Shown here in pieces: positions 53,068 through 62,856 of a stretch of 64,000 nt of DNA (positions are counted from its first letter, which is position 1; the number at the start of each line of letters is the position of its first letter). This stretch comes from Aureimonas jatrophae (lineage in GTDB: Bacteria; Pseudomonadota; Alphaproteobacteria; Rhizobiales; Rhizobiaceae), in assembly GCF_900104035.1 (NCBI RefSeq), contig NZ_FNIT01000004.1, positions 333,845 to 397,844 of the forward strand. Direction: 5' to 3'. A program made the translations under genes and the position numbers. A model generated the notes under the pieces. That model saw only the letters and a program-made list of their open reading frames with translations, did not search any database and was not told where the DNA came from.

Positions 53068-53745
53068 TCAAACCAGTCGGTACCCGATGCCGGGCTCGGT
53101 CAGGATCAGGCGCGGCGCGGAGGGGTCCTCCTCGAGCTTCTGGCGGATCTGCCCGACGTAGACGCGCAGGTACTGGGTGTCGCCCTGGTTGGCCGATCCC
53201 CACACCTCGCGCAGGAGGTGAGCGTGGGTGACGACCTTGCCGGCGTTCTGGAGGAGCACGACGAGCACGTCGAACTCGCGGCGCGTCAGGCGGACCTCGC
53301 GGCCGCCCCGGCGCACGACATGGGCACCGAGGTCCACCTCGACGTACCCAGCCGCGAGGATCCCCTGGTCCGTCCTTGGCTTGGCATGCCGGAGCGCGGC
53401 CCGGAGCCGTGCCATCAGCTCGCCCACGCCGAACGGCTTCTCGACATAGTCGTCGGCGCCCAGATCCAGCGCCTGCACCTTCTCGGTCTCGCGGTCGCGC
53501 GCCGACAGGACGACGATCGGCACGGCCGAGTCCTTGCGCAGCCGCCGGATCACCTCCTTGCCGTCGAGGTCGGGCAGGCCGAGGTCGAGCACGATCGCGT
53601 CGGGCTGCGCGTCCGAGGCGAACTTCAGGGCGTCCGCGGCCGTGAGGGCCGGGACGACGCGGTACCCCTCGGCCGTCAGGACGGGCTTCAGGAAGCGATG
53701 GATCGCGGGCTCGTCGTCGACGAGGAGGATGGTCGGCTGGGTCAT
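53068..53745 (-). CDS. kdpE: potassium-responsive response regulator KdpE
   Basis: A 225-residue OmpR-family regulator. Receiver: VDDEP, phospho-acceptor Asp in VLDLGLPDLDG, VLSARD, VEKPF. Output winged helix: VRLTRREFDVLVVLLQNAGKVVTHAHLLREVWG and TQYLRVYVGQIRQKLEEDPSAPRLILTEPGIGYRL, closely KdpE-like. ATG 53745 overlaps the kdpD stop (ATGA). It activates kdpFABC under potassium limitation. Confidence 0.93.
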   Translation of the reverse strand: MTQPTILLVDDEPAIHRFLKPVLTAEGYRVVPALTAADALKFASDAQPDAIVLDLGLPDLDGKEVIRRLRKDSAVPIVVLSARDRETEKVQALDLGADDYVEKPFGVGELMARLRAALRHAKPRTDQGILAAGYVEVDLGAHVVRRGGREVRLTRREFDVLVVLLQNAGKVVTHAHLLREVWGSANQGDTQYLRVYVGQIRQKLEEDPSAPRLILTEPGIGYRLV

Positions 53746-56414
53746 GGGGTCGGCGCGCGTTCGGATGGCAGTCGGATCAGGAAGGCGGCCCCGCGGGGGC
53801 GGGCGGCGTCGGGCGGCAGCAGTTCCACCGTGCCGCCATGCGCCTCGACGATGCCCTTGGTGATCGCAAGGCCGAGGCCCGCGCTGTCGCCGCCGTCGGC
53901 GGTCGAGGTCCGCATCCGGGTGAACTTCTCGAAGACGTGCTCGCGCAGGTCCGGCGGGACGCCGGGACCGTCGTCGGCGATCTCGATCGCGATGCCGCCG
54001 GGTTCGGCCCGGGCCCGGAGCGTCACGCCCGCGTTCGCCCCCGCGTGCTTGACGGCGTTGCCGACGACGTTGCCGACGGCCTGGTCGAGAAGCGTCCCGT
54101 CGCCGAAGGCCAGGATCGGCTCCGGCGGCAGGTCCACCGAGAACCGCTGGGTCGCGCCGCGCCGGCGCGCCTGGTCGACCTGGCGTTCCAGCATCTCGCG
54201 GATGTCGACCCAGTCCTTGGTGATCTCGAGCGCTCCCGCCTCGAGGCGCGTCATCGACAGGAGGTTGCGGACCATCTGGTCGAGCTGCCGCGCCTCGTCG
54301 CGCACCTGCGCGAGGAGGTCGTCGCGGGCGGCGGCGTCCAGCCGGTCGCGGTAGTCGATCAGCGCGGTCGCGGACCCGAGGATCGAGGCGAGCGGGGTGC
54401 GGAAGTCGTGGCTGATCGAGGCGAGGAGGATGTTGCGCACCCGCTCGGTCTCGGCCGCGGTGCGCGCGCTGCGCACCTCGGTCGACAGGAGCGCGCGATG
54501 GAGGGCGGCCGCGGTCTGTTCGGCAAGCGCCGACAGGAGCGTCCGGACCTCGGCGTCGAGGGACTCGGCTCCTGGCGGCCGCTCGATCCCGAGGACGCCG
54601 ACCTTGCTGTCCTGGACCGCGAGCGGGAGGAAGGTCCAGCCGCTGGAGGGCAGCGTCTGCGTGCCCGCCCCTGCCTTCTCGCCATGCTCGTGCGCCCAGC
54701 GCGCGGCGGTGCGCGCGGGAACGTCGAGCCGGTCGTCGGGCGGCCAGGCCGCGGCGATGGCGAGGTCCCCCGCGTCGGGCCGCAGGATCGTGACCGCCCG
54801 CCCGATCGCGGCGTTGATCTCGGTCGCGGCGGCCTCCGCGACGGCGCCGACATCGGGAAGCGCCGAGAGCGTGCGCGTAAATTCGTAGAGGCGCCGGGCG
54901 GCCCTGGTGCGACGCGCGGAGGCGCGCATCTGCTCGCGGGCCTGGCCGGCGACCGCGGAGATCGCCACGGCGATGATCAGGAACACCACCAGCGCCAGGA
55001 CCTCGTGCGGCCGGGCGACCGTGAACGTGCCTCGCGGGTCGATGAAGAAGAAGTTGTAAGCCCCGAACGAGAGGAACGAGGCGAAGACCGCCGACCAGAC
55101 GCCGTAGAGAAGCGCCGGCGTCAGGACCGCCAGAAGATAGAGCATCGAGACGTTGGGCAGGGGCACGAAGCGCACGAGCTCGGTGCCGAGAAGGGTCGCC
55201 AGGGCGACGCTGCCGGCGGCCGTTCCGTAGCCGATCCAGCCGCCAGGCTCCGGCCAGGACCACGACCGGGGCGGCGGCGCCTCGCTTTCCGTCAGGACGA
55301 GCACCGACACGCCTTTGGCCCGGCCGACCAGCGCATCGGCGAGGTTGCCCTCGGACCACGGCAGCTTCAGGCGGCGCGACCGCGCCTTGCCGACCACGAT
55401 CTGGGTGACGTTCTCGAAGCGCGAGAAGCGCAGGATCTCGGCGGGAAGGTCGGCGGCCACCAGGCTGTGCGTCTCGGCGCCCAGGCTCTTGGCCAGTTGC
55501 AGGGACGCGTCGAGGCGCGACGCCTCGTTGGCCTCCAGCACGGCGCCGGGGCGCTCGATGGTCACGGCGAACCACGGCGCGTCGAGAAGGTCGGCGAGGC
55601 GCTTGCCCTCGCGCACGAGGCGCTCGGCCTGCCGGTCGGGACCGATGCAGACGAGAAGGCGCTCGCCCGCCGCCCAGGGGCCCTCGATCGCCCCGCCCTG
55701 CATGCGCTCGACGAGGTCCGAGTCGACCTGCGCGGCCACCTGGCGCAGCGCCAGCTCGCGCAGCGCCGTGAGGTTGGAGGGCTTGAAGAAGTTCTGCGTG
55801 GCGCGGGTCGCGGTGTCCTCGACATAGACCTTGCCCTCGGCCAGGCGCCGGATCAGCTCGTCGGAGGGCAGGTCGACCAGGACGATCTCGTCGGCCACCT
55901 CCAGCGTCGTGTCAGGCACGGTCTCGCGCACGCGCACGCCCGTGATGCGCTGGACGACGTCGTTGAGGCTCTCGACATGCTGGACGTTCATCGTGGTCCA
56001 GACGTCGATGCCGGCCTTCAGGCATTCGGCGACGTCCTGCCAGCGCTTGGGGTGGCGCGAGCCCTCGACGTTGGAATGGGCGTACTCGTCGACCAGCAGC
56101 AGCGAGGGGCGGCGGGCGAGCGCGGCGTCGATGTCGAACTCGGGAACGAGCCGCCCCCGGTAGGGGATGGGCTTGCGCGGCAGCACCTCGAGGTCGGCGA
56201 CCATCGCCTCGGTATCGGCGCGCCCATGCGTCTCGACGATGCCGACGAGGACGTCGCGCCCCCCGGCCCTGGCGGCGCGCGCGGCGCCCAGCATGGCGTA
56301 GGTCTTGCCGACGCCGGGCGCCGCGCCCAGGAACAGCCGCAGCTTGCCCCGTCCCTCGCGCTCGGCATGGGCGAGAAGGGCATCGGGTGAGGCTCTGGGC
56401 GCGTCGTCCTGCAT
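53742..56414 (-). CDS. kdpD: potassium-sensing histidine kinase KdpD
   Basis: An 890-residue sensor kinase. An N-terminal KdpD domain has GAAPGVGKTYAML (Walker A) and VDEYAHSNVEGS; then a Usp-like domain, four TM helices (about residues 395-490), a GAF-like segment, HisKA (SISHDFRTPLASILGS, phospho-His) and an HATPase domain (N box, DDGPGVP, GLGLAITKG). ATG 56414 gives MQDDAPRASPDALLAHAERE, the usual family start; the frame is open to 56519. E. coli KdpD is 894 aa. Confidence 0.93.
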   Translation of the reverse strand: MQDDAPRASPDALLAHAEREGRGKLRLFLGAAPGVGKTYAMLGAARAARAGGRDVLVGIVETHGRADTEAMVADLEVLPRKPIPYRGRLVPEFDIDAALARRPSLLLVDEYAHSNVEGSRHPKRWQDVAECLKAGIDVWTTMNVQHVESLNDVVQRITGVRVRETVPDTTLEVADEIVLVDLPSDELIRRLAEGKVYVEDTATRATQNFFKPSNLTALRELALRQVAAQVDSDLVERMQGGAIEGPWAAGERLLVCIGPDRQAERLVREGKRLADLLDAPWFAVTIERPGAVLEANEASRLDASLQLAKSLGAETHSLVAADLPAEILRFSRFENVTQIVVGKARSRRLKLPWSEGNLADALVGRAKGVSVLVLTESEAPPPRSWSWPEPGGWIGYGTAAGSVALATLLGTELVRFVPLPNVSMLYLLAVLTPALLYGVWSAVFASFLSFGAYNFFFIDPRGTFTVARPHEVLALVVFLIIAVAISAVAGQAREQMRASARRTRAARRLYEFTRTLSALPDVGAVAEAAATEINAAIGRAVTILRPDAGDLAIAAAWPPDDRLDVPARTAARWAHEHGEKAGAGTQTLPSSGWTFLPLAVQDSKVGVLGIERPPGAESLDAEVRTLLSALAEQTAAALHRALLSTEVRSARTAAETERVRNILLASISHDFRTPLASILGSATALIDYRDRLDAAARDDLLAQVRDEARQLDQMVRNLLSMTRLEAGALEITKDWVDIREMLERQVDQARRRGATQRFSVDLPPEPILAFGDGTLLDQAVGNVVGNAVKHAGANAGVTLRARAEPGGIAIEIADDGPGVPPDLREHVFEKFTRMRTSTADGGDSAGLGLAITKGIVEAHGGTVELLPPDAARPRGAAFLIRLPSERAPTP

Positions 56415-56552
56415 CGCGGTCGGTCCGGATCTCGCCGGGGGCCGATCGGCCGGCCCGGAAACGGGGTTCGGCGCAGAAGGGAGCCCCGAGGGACCCTTCC
56501 GCGCCGTCATGGCCATCACATAGGGTCCGGGGAGCCCGGACCGCAGGAGGCG

Positions 56553-57176
56553 TCAGTTCGCGGGCGTCGCGGCCGAGGCCGTCGGCGTGCCCGCCGCCGG
56601 CGCGGCCGGCGCGGGCGCGAGCGCGTCGAGCGCGAGGTTCACCGCCAGCACGTTGACGCGCGGCTCGCCGAGAACGGCCAGGGTCCGGCCCGTCGTGTTC
56701 TCGGCAATCGCGCGGCGCACGGCATCCGCCTCGACGCCGCGCGCGGCGGCGATGCGGGCGACCTGAAGCTCGGCAAAGGCCGGCGACACGTCGGGGTCGA
56801 GGCCCGAGCCGGACGTGGTGATCGCGTCGGCGGGAAGCGTGCTCGCGCCGGTCGCCGCCTTCATCGCCTCGCCGTCCGTCTTCAGGCGATCAGCCAGCTT
56901 GGCGCTGGTGGGGGCGAGGTTGGTGCCCGACGACGACGCGCCGTCGTAACCGTTGCCCGCCGCCGACGGACGGCCCTGGAGGTAGCGGCCTTCCGCGAAG
57001 GCCTGCCCGATCAGGCTGGAGCCGACCGGCTGACCGTCCCGCATCACGAGGCTGCCGCCGGCCTGCTCGGGCAGGGCGGCCCCGGCGATCGCCGTCATGG
57101 CTGCGGGGTAAAGGATCCCGAGGAGGATCGTGAGGATGCCGAGGAGCGTCGCCGCGGCGCGAAGTTGCGAGAGCAT
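56553..57176 (-). CDS. kdpC: potassium-transporting ATPase subunit C
   Basis: A 207-residue single-span protein. One N-terminal helix (TLLGILTILLGILYPAAMTAIA), then the periplasmic domain with GSSLIGQAF, YLQGRPSAAGNGYDGASSSGTNLAPTS, TTSGSGLDPDVSPA and ENTTGRTLAVLGEPRVNVLAVNLALD, all KdpC signatures. The Ala/Pro-rich C-tail is an extension. It stabilises the KdpFABC complex. Confidence 0.95.
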   Translation of the reverse strand: MLSQLRAAATLLGILTILLGILYPAAMTAIAGAALPEQAGGSLVMRDGQPVGSSLIGQAFAEGRYLQGRPSAAGNGYDGASSSGTNLAPTSAKLADRLKTDGEAMKAATGASTLPADAITTSGSGLDPDVSPAFAELQVARIAAARGVEADAVRRAIAENTTGRTLAVLGEPRVNVLAVNLALDALAPAPAAPAAGTPTASAATPAN

Positions 57177-57197
57177 GGGGGAGTTCCTTGGAAGGGC

Positions 57198-59252
57198 TCA
57201 GGCGAGGCCGAGGGCGGAGACCGCCACGTCGATGATCTTGATGCCGACGAAGGGCACGAGGATGCCGCCGAGGCCGTAGATCAGGAGGTTGCGACGGAGC
57301 ACCGTGGCGGCGTCCATCGGCCGATAGGGCACGCCGCGCAGCGCGAGCGGGATCAGCGCGACGATCACGAGGGCGTTGAAGATCACCGCCGACAGGATCG
57401 CGCTTTCGGGCGTGGCGAGCCGCATGACGTTGAGGACGCCGAGTTCGGGGATCGCCGCGATGAACAGCGCCGGGATGATGGCGAAGTACTTCGCGACGTC
57501 GTTGGCGATCGAGAAGGTCGTCAGCGAACCGCGCGTCATCAGGAGCTGCTTGCCGATGCCCACGATCTCGATGAGCTTGGTGGGATCGGAGTCGAGGTCC
57601 ACCATGTTGCCGGCCTCGCGGGCGGCCTGCGTGCCGGTCTGCATGGCGACGCCGACATCGGCCTGGGCGAGCGCCGGCGCGTCGTTGGTGCCGTCGCCGC
57701 ACATGGCGACCAGCCGGCCCTGCCGCTGCTCGTTGCGGATGTAGTTCAGCTTGTCCTGAGGCGTGGCTTCCGCGATGAAGTCGTCGACGCCCGCCTCGCC
57801 CGCGATCGCGGCGGCCGTGACCGGGTTGTCGCCGGTCACCATGACCGTGCGGATGCCCATGCGGCGCAGCTCGGCGAAGCGCTCCTTGATGTCGGGCTTC
57901 ACGACGTCCTTGAGGTGGATGACGCCGATGTAGCGGCCGTTCTCGGCGAGCCCCAGCGGCGTGCCGCCGGACTTGGCGATGCGCTCCACAGCCTGCGTGA
58001 AGGCAGCGGGCTCGGGCACGTCGCGGCCGGCGGTCTCGCGCACGAAGCGGCGGATCGCGTCGACCGAACCCTTGCGGATGGTCTTCGAGCCGGTGTCGAC
58101 GCCCGACAGGCGGGTGGCGGCCGAGAACGGGATGAACGTCGATCCCGCCGGCGGAGCTTCCGGAACGGAGACCCCGTACTTCTCGCGCGCCAGAACCAGG
58201 ATCGAGCGCCCTTCCGCCGTCTCGTCGGCCAGCGAGGCCTCCACCGCGATGTGGGCGGCTTCCGTGTCCGTCACGCCCTGGACGGCGACGAACTCCGAGG
58301 CCATGCGGTTGCCGAAGGTGATCGTGCCGGTCTTGTCGAGAAGCAGCGTGTCGACGTCGCCCGACGCCTCCACCGCCTTGCCCGACATGGCGAGCACGTT
58401 GTGGCGGATCAGCCGGTCCATGCCGGCGATGCCGATCGCCGACAGGAGCCCGCCGATCGTGGTCGGGATGAGGGTGACGAGAAGCGCAACGAGGATCGGC
58501 ACGGAGACCGCGGCGCCCGCATAGGACGACAGGCCCGTCAGCGTGACGACGGCGATCAGGAAGATCAGCGTCATGCCGACGAGGAGGATGGTGAGCGCCA
58601 GCTCGTTCGGCGTCTTCTGCCGCTCGGCGCCTTCCACCAGCGCGATCATGCGGTCGAGGAACGAGGAGCCAGGGGCAGCCGTGATGCGCACCACCAGCCA
58701 GTCGGAGACGACCGTGGTGCCACCGGTGACCGCCGAGCGGTCGCCGCCCGCCTCGCGGATCACGGGCGCAGATTCGCCGGTCACGGCCGCCTCGTTGACG
58801 GAGGCGATGCCCTCCACGATCTCGCCGTCGCCCGGCACGAGGTCGCCGGTCTCGACCAGGACGTGGTCGCCGACTTTCAGGTCGAGCGCCGAGACGGACT
58901 GGATGGCGCGGCGGTCCTTGGGCGAGGCCATGCGCTTGGCGACCGTGTCGGTGCGCGCCTTGCGCAGGCTGTCGGCCTGGGCGCGGCCGCGCCCTTCCGC
59001 GATGGCCTCGGCGAAGTTGGCGAACAGCACCGTGAACCAGAGCCAGGCCATGATCTGGCCGGTGAAGAGGAGTGGGTTGCCGGCGAGGAGGTCGCGCACG
59101 AAGAGGACGGTGACGACCGCCGCGACGACCTCGGTGACGAAGATCACCGGGTTGCGCATGAGGGCGACGGGGTTGAGCTTCTTGAAGGCGTCGACCATGG
59201 CCCGGCCGACGAGGTCGGGCCGGAAGGTGGACGTTGCGGCCTTGGCAGCCAT
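57198..59252 (-). CDS. kdpB: potassium-transporting ATPase catalytic subunit B
   Basis: A 684-residue P-type ATPase subunit. Actuator TGES ([11 protein letters not shown]), phosphorylation site LLDKTGTIT, nucleotide-domain [11 protein letters not shown] and hinge [19 protein letters not shown] are intact. ATG 59252 gives [19 protein letters not shown]. It provides ATP hydrolysis for potassium uptake by KdpA. Confidence 0.95.
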   Translation of the reverse strand: MAAKAATSTFRPDLVGRAMVDAFKKLNPVALMRNPVIFVTEVVAAVVTVLFVRDLLAGNPLLFTGQIMAWLWFTVLFANFAEAIAEGRGRAQADSLRKARTDTVAKRMASPKDRRAIQSVSALDLKVGDHVLVETGDLVPGDGEIVEGIASVNEAAVTGESAPVIREAGGDRSAVTGGTTVVSDWLVVRITAAPGSSFLDRMIALVEGAERQKTPNELALTILLVGMTLIFLIAVVTLTGLSSYAGAAVSVPILVALLVTLIPTTIGGLLSAIGIAGMDRLIRHNVLAMSGKAVEASGDVDTLLLDKTGTITFGNRMASEFVAVQGVTDTEAAHIAVEASLADETAEGRSILVLAREKYGVSVPEAPPAGSTFIPFSAATRLSGVDTGSKTIRKGSVDAIRRFVRETAGRDVPEPAAFTQAVERIAKSGGTPLGLAENGRYIGVIHLKDVVKPDIKERFAELRRMGIRTVMVTGDNPVTAAAIAGEAGVDDFIAEATPQDKLNYIRNEQRQGRLVAMCGDGTNDAPALAQADVGVAMQTGTQAAREAGNMVDLDSDPTKLIEIVGIGKQLLMTRGSLTTFSIANDVAKYFAIIPALFIAAIPELGVLNVMRLATPESAILSAVIFNALVIVALIPLALRGVPYRPMDAATVLRRNLLIYGLGGILVPFVGIKIIDVAVSALGLA

Positions 59253-59365
59253 GGGGCGTGTCCTTGTTGCCGGATCCTTCACGAGGACCCACGCGGAATG
59301 GGTGACGGTTCGGATGGGCGGCCCGGCGCTGGAGGCCGGGCCGCGCCCAAGGTCGTCAGGGGGCG

Positions 59366-61075
59366 TCAGAAGGTCTTGCCGGCCAGCATCTGCACCTGCT
59401 CGGCGATGGGGCCGAGGGCGAGCGCGGGGAAGAACTGGAGGCCGCCGAGGATCAGGATGATGCCGGCGAGAAGCCCGACGAAGAGCGGCCCATGCGTCGG
59501 GAAGGTGCCCGACGAGGGGGCAAGCTTGGTCTTGCCGACCAGCGAGCCGGCGATCGCCATCATCGGCACGATGTAGGCGAAGCGGCCGAGCAGCATGGCC
59601 AGGCCCAGCGTCGTGTTCCACCAGGGCGAGTTGGCCGACAGGCCGCCGAAGGCCGAGCCGTTGTTGCCGGCCGCTGAGGTGTAGGCGTAGTAGATCTCCG
59701 ACAGGCCGTGCGGACCGGCATTGCCGAGGCCCGACAGGGCCGCCGGCAGGACCGCCGAGACCGCCGAGAAGCCGAGGATCGCGGCCGGCAGGATGAGGAT
59801 CGCGAGGATCGCCATCTTCATCTCCTTGGCCTCGATCTTCTTGCCGAGATATTCCGGCGTGCGGCCGACCATGAGGCCCGCCACGAAGACCGAGATGATC
59901 GCGATCACCAGAATGCCGTAGAGGCCCGAGCCGACGCCGCCCGGCAGGATCTCGCCGAGCATGATCAGCACCATCGGCACCATGCCGCCGATCGGCGTGA
60001 ACGAGCCGTGCATGGCGTTGACGGCGCCGTCCGACAGGCCGGTTGTCGCGGAGGCAAAGAAGGCGGAAGCCGCGAGCCCGAAGCGGACCTCCTTACCCTC
60101 CATGTTGCCGCCGGCCGGGTCGAGCCCGGCCGCGGCCAGAACCGGCGTGCCGGCGCTTTCGGCCCAGTAGCAGATCGCCGTCGCGGAGACGAGCAGGAGC
60201 CCCATGACCGAGAGGATCGCCACCGCCTGGCGGCGGTCGCCGACGAGCCGGCCGAAGGCGAAGACCAGCGCGGTGGAGACCACCAGCATCTGCCAGATCG
60301 TCAGCGCGTTGGAGAGCGGGGTCGGGTTCTCGTAGGGGTGCGCGGCGTTGACGTTGTAGAAGCCGCCGCCGTTGGTGCCGAGCTGCTTGATCGCGATCTG
60401 CGAGGCGACGGGCCCGAGCGCCAGCGTCTGCGGCTGGCCCTCCAGCGTCTGGACGCTCGCCGAGGCCTCGAAGGTCTGCGGCGTGCCCATGGCCACCTGC
60501 GCGAGGCCCGTGACGATCGCGAGCGGCAGGAGCACGTAGAGCGTGGCGCGCGTCACGTCGGTGAAGAAGTTGCCGACCGTCTGGGCGCCCGAGCGCGCGA
60601 AGGCGCGCACCAGCGCCACCGCCAGCGCGATGCCGGTGGCCGCCGACAGGAAGTTCTGGACCGTGAGCCCCGCCATCTGGCTCAGGATGCTCATGGTGGT
60701 CTCGCCGCCGTAGCTCTGCCAGTTCGTGTTGGTCACGAACGACACGGCCGTGTTGAAGGCCAGATGCGGGGACAGGCCGGCAAAGCCCTGCGGGTTCAGC
60801 GGGAGGAAGGCCTGGAACCGCAGCAGGAGGTACAGAAGCAGGAAGCCCGCGCCGTTGAAGGCGAGCATGGCCAGCGTGTAGGCGAGCCAGCCCTGCTCAC
60901 GGGTCGGGTCGATGCCCGACACCTTGTAGAAGCCGCGCTCGACGGGGCCGAGGACGGGGGTGAGGAACGTCCGCTCGCCCGCGAAGACGCGGCCCATGAA
61001 GGCGCCAAGCGGCACCGCAAACGCGACCACGGCCGCGAGGATCAGGATGATTTGCAGCCAGCCGACGACGGTCAT
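59366..61075 (-). CDS. kdpA: potassium-transporting ATPase subunit A (channel-like)
   Basis: A 569-residue protein with about ten membrane helices and four P-loop-type segments (for example [57 protein letters not shown]), which form the selectivity filter. Length and N-terminus ([13 protein letters not shown]) match KdpA. It binds and conducts K+ within KdpFABC. Confidence 0.95.
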   Translation of the reverse strand: MTVVGWLQIILILAAVVAFAVPLGAFMGRVFAGERTFLTPVLGPVERGFYKVSGIDPTREQGWLAYTLAMLAFNGAGFLLLYLLLRFQAFLPLNPQGFAGLSPHLAFNTAVSFVTNTNWQSYGGETTMSILSQMAGLTVQNFLSAATGIALAVALVRAFARSGAQTVGNFFTDVTRATLYVLLPLAIVTGLAQVAMGTPQTFEASASVQTLEGQPQTLALGPVASQIAIKQLGTNGGGFYNVNAAHPYENPTPLSNALTIWQMLVVSTALVFAFGRLVGDRRQAVAILSVMGLLLVSATAICYWAESAGTPVLAAAGLDPAGGNMEGKEVRFGLAASAFFASATTGLSDGAVNAMHGSFTPIGGMVPMVLIMLGEILPGGVGSGLYGILVIAIISVFVAGLMVGRTPEYLGKKIEAKEMKMAILAILILPAAILGFSAVSAVLPAALSGLGNAGPHGLSEIYYAYTSAAGNNGSAFGGLSANSPWWNTTLGLAMLLGRFAYIVPMMAIAGSLVGKTKLAPSSGTFPTHGPLFVGLLAGIILILGGLQFFPALALGPIAEQVQMLAGKTF

Positions 61076-61100
61076 GGCACGGGCCTTTCAGAGACGGGAT

Positions 61101-61187
61101 TCAGAACCGCTCGGGACGCGCGAGCGCGTAGACGAGGTAGGCGGCAAGGGCGAGCGCGACGGCGCCGCCGAGAACGAGGTCGAACAT
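61101..61187 (-). CDS. kdpF: potassium-transporting ATPase subunit F
   Basis: A 28-residue single-helix peptide, [20 protein letters not shown] followed by ALARPERF. The LVYALxRPExF ending is the KdpF signature. It ends 25 bp before kdpA and stabilises the complex in the membrane. Confidence 0.9.
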   Translation of the reverse strand: MFDLVLGGAVALALAAYLVYALARPERF

Positions 61188-61189
61188 CG

Positions 61190-61273
61190 TCAGGCTTGGC
61201 CCGCCCAGCGCGCGTAGGCGCCCATCAACGCAAAAAAGCCCAGCCCCACGGCCAGGTAGATCAGATCGAACAT
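61190..61273 (-). CDS. 27-aa membrane peptide preceding kdpF
   Basis: [20 protein letters not shown] followed by ARWAGQA: one membrane helix and a short polar end. The stop is 2 bp before the kdpF start, and GGAGGG lies about 6 nt before its ATG, so it is likely translated as the first gene of the kdp operon. It resembles KdpF in size and start (MFDL) but lacks RPExF. Similar micro-genes occur before kdpF in related bacteria; function is unknown. Confidence 0.7.
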   Translation of the reverse strand: MFDLIYLAVGLGFFALMGAYARWAGQA

Positions 61274-61314
61274 GCGAGCCCTCCTTTCGGGATCGCCCTC
61301 GAATTGGACCCGAT

Positions 61315-61335
61315 CGGCATAAAGGATCCATACGA
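61315..61335 (-). promoter_or_regulatory. shared 21-bp element, copy C (kdp operon)
   Basis: Minus-strand TCGTATGGATCCTTTATGC plus CG, 42 bp upstream of the first kdp-operon gene. Matches copies A and B at 18 of 21 positions. KdpE, encoded in the same region, is the simplest candidate binder because this copy precedes the classical KdpE target. Confidence 0.7.
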
Positions 61336-61458
61336 GTTTTCGCGCCGCCCACCGCTGCGCCGGGCCCCGCCGGTGGCCGGAAGGCGGGGTCGCGCCGACC
61401 CGCCCCCCCGTGCGATAGCGACCGTGCCCCGCCCCGCGGCGGCATCGGAGCCCGGACC

Positions 61459-61788
61459 ATGCCCACGACCCTTGCCGTCTTTGCTGCCGCCGCCCTGGCC
61501 GAGATCGCCGGATGCTTCGCCTTTTGGGCGTGGCTGCGCCTCGATCGATCCCCGCTCTGGCTGGTGCCGGGCCTCGTATCGCTCGCGGCCTTCGCATGGT
61601 TGCTGACGCTCGCGGAGACCGAGAGTGCTGGACGGGCCTATGCCGCGTATGGCGGCATCTACATCCTGTCCTCGATCCTGTGGCTTTGGGCGGCCGAGGG
61701 TGTGAGGCCGGACCGCTGGGACATGGCCGGCGCCGCGATCTGCCTGCTGGGAGCCGGCGTCATCCTGCTCGCTCCGCGCGCGGCCTGA
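61459..61788 (+). CDS. UPF0060 (YnfA-like) membrane protein
   Basis: A 109-residue protein with four helices. The family pattern is clear: [46 protein letters not shown] and [24 protein letters not shown]. Fold is SMR-transporter-like; some members affect drug or metal tolerance but the function is not settled. Divergent from the kdp operon. Confidence 0.9.
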   Translation: MPTTLAVFAAAALAEIAGCFAFWAWLRLDRSPLWLVPGLVSLAAFAWLLTLAETESAGRAYAAYGGIYILSSILWLWAAEGVRPDRWDMAGAAICLLGAGVILLAPRAA

Positions 61789-62021
61789 CCGCAGCCGGCA
61801 TCCGCGGTAAAGCTCAAAGGCGACCCGGCGCGCCCGCCAGCTCGTCGGCGCCGTCCTGGTGCTCGTCGTCCTGTTTGCTTCGCGCCGGACCAGGACGGCC
61901 CCGCCATGCCCCCACTGAACCGTCGATCGCCTGGCCGGTGCGAAACGGCTTTCATTCGCCGGCAAGAACCGCACCGGGCCCGTCGGCGTCTCCGACGGGC
62001 GTGAGGGGACGATCCGTTTCC

Positions 62022-62390
62022 ATGCCAGGCCTAACGTTGGACGCGATGGCGATCGTCTGCGATCGTGGGTGCCAGGGAGGCTGCATGATCGTTCTGGACG
62101 ACGAGCACGACGGATGGGTTCTCCTGGCGGAGGACGGGCAGGTCTATCTCGACGTCCTCTACAGCCACAGCGCGGTGGACTACCTGTTCCTGCTGCGGCT
62201 GCGCGACGACGAGGTCGCGCTCTGGCGCGAGCGGGGTCCGGCCTACCTCGACGATCTCGCCTACCGCATTCACGCTAGCGCCCCAGGGGTCGTGGGCAGC
62301 CGCTCAGTCTACAAGTCGCGCAGCCTCGTCCTGACGCCGGAGCGCGAACGGGCCAGCGAGGCGATCCGGTCGTATCGTTCGACCGCCTAG
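62022..62390 (+). CDS. hypothetical protein
   Basis: A 122-residue soluble protein (MPGLTLDAMAIVCDRGCQGG...) with two Cys near the start and an acidic middle (LLAEDGQVYLDVLYSHSAVDYLFLLRLRDDEVALWRERGP). ATG 62046 (MAIVCDRGCQ) is an alternative start. No recognised domain. Codon use and composition look genuine. It stands alone. Confidence 0.6.
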   Translation: MPGLTLDAMAIVCDRGCQGGCMIVLDDEHDGWVLLAEDGQVYLDVLYSHSAVDYLFLLRLRDDEVALWRERGPAYLDDLAYRIHASAPGVVGSRSVYKSRSLVLTPERERASEAIRSYRSTA

Positions 62391-62856
62391 ACCAAGCCGA
62401 CGGCGTCCCATGAACGGGCTCGCGACCTGACGCGGAGCCGGCGGCCTCGGCCCTGACCCTGCCGCCCATCCCATCGCTCGGCCGAGCCGGTCACGCCTTG
62501 CGATGAAGAACGGCCTTGGGACAAGCATCGGCTCAGCCGCAGCCAGCCGGTGCTCCCGTGGAAGCGAACGCGGAAGGAAGGTCCATGGGCTCGACCAGCG
62601 TTCGCCAGTCCAGACTGTTCGACCTTCTTGCCGACCCCCTGCATCGCACCGGTATTCGATCGAACAAGGCGGTCGTCGTATGCCGGCGTGGCCCGGCGAG
62701 ATCCACCCGACCGAGCCTTTACAGTTCCTTGCAGGTTTTCATCGAATATGTAGCCGGCACTCGAACAAGCCGTACCGCATCGCGTGCTTCGCCGACCCAG
62801 CCTCGGTGGCAACTTTGCCGTGTCGCGGTACGCGTTTGAAGGTTCGAGTTCCCCGT
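62391..62856. other. 466-bp gene-free stretch before the second chemoreceptor
   Basis: No convincing gene or RNA was found. The last 200 bp are A/T-richer and should contain the promoter of the chemoreceptor gene. A GGTTCGAGTTCC stretch at 62841-62852 resembles a tRNA T-arm but no other tRNA parts surround it. Confidence 0.4.

Noticed and set aside
53838..56390. 850-codon plus-strand frame opposite kdpD
   Set aside because: Antisense artefact; kdpD is complete and in order with kdpE.
57165..59576. 803-codon plus-strand frame opposite kdpB
   Set aside because: Low-complexity His/Asp/Arg-rich translation; kdpB on the other strand has every P-type ATPase motif.
62841..62852. tRNA T-arm-like GGTTCGAGTTCC
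   Set aside because: No acceptor, D or anticodon arm could be found around it; it lies just before the chemoreceptor start.
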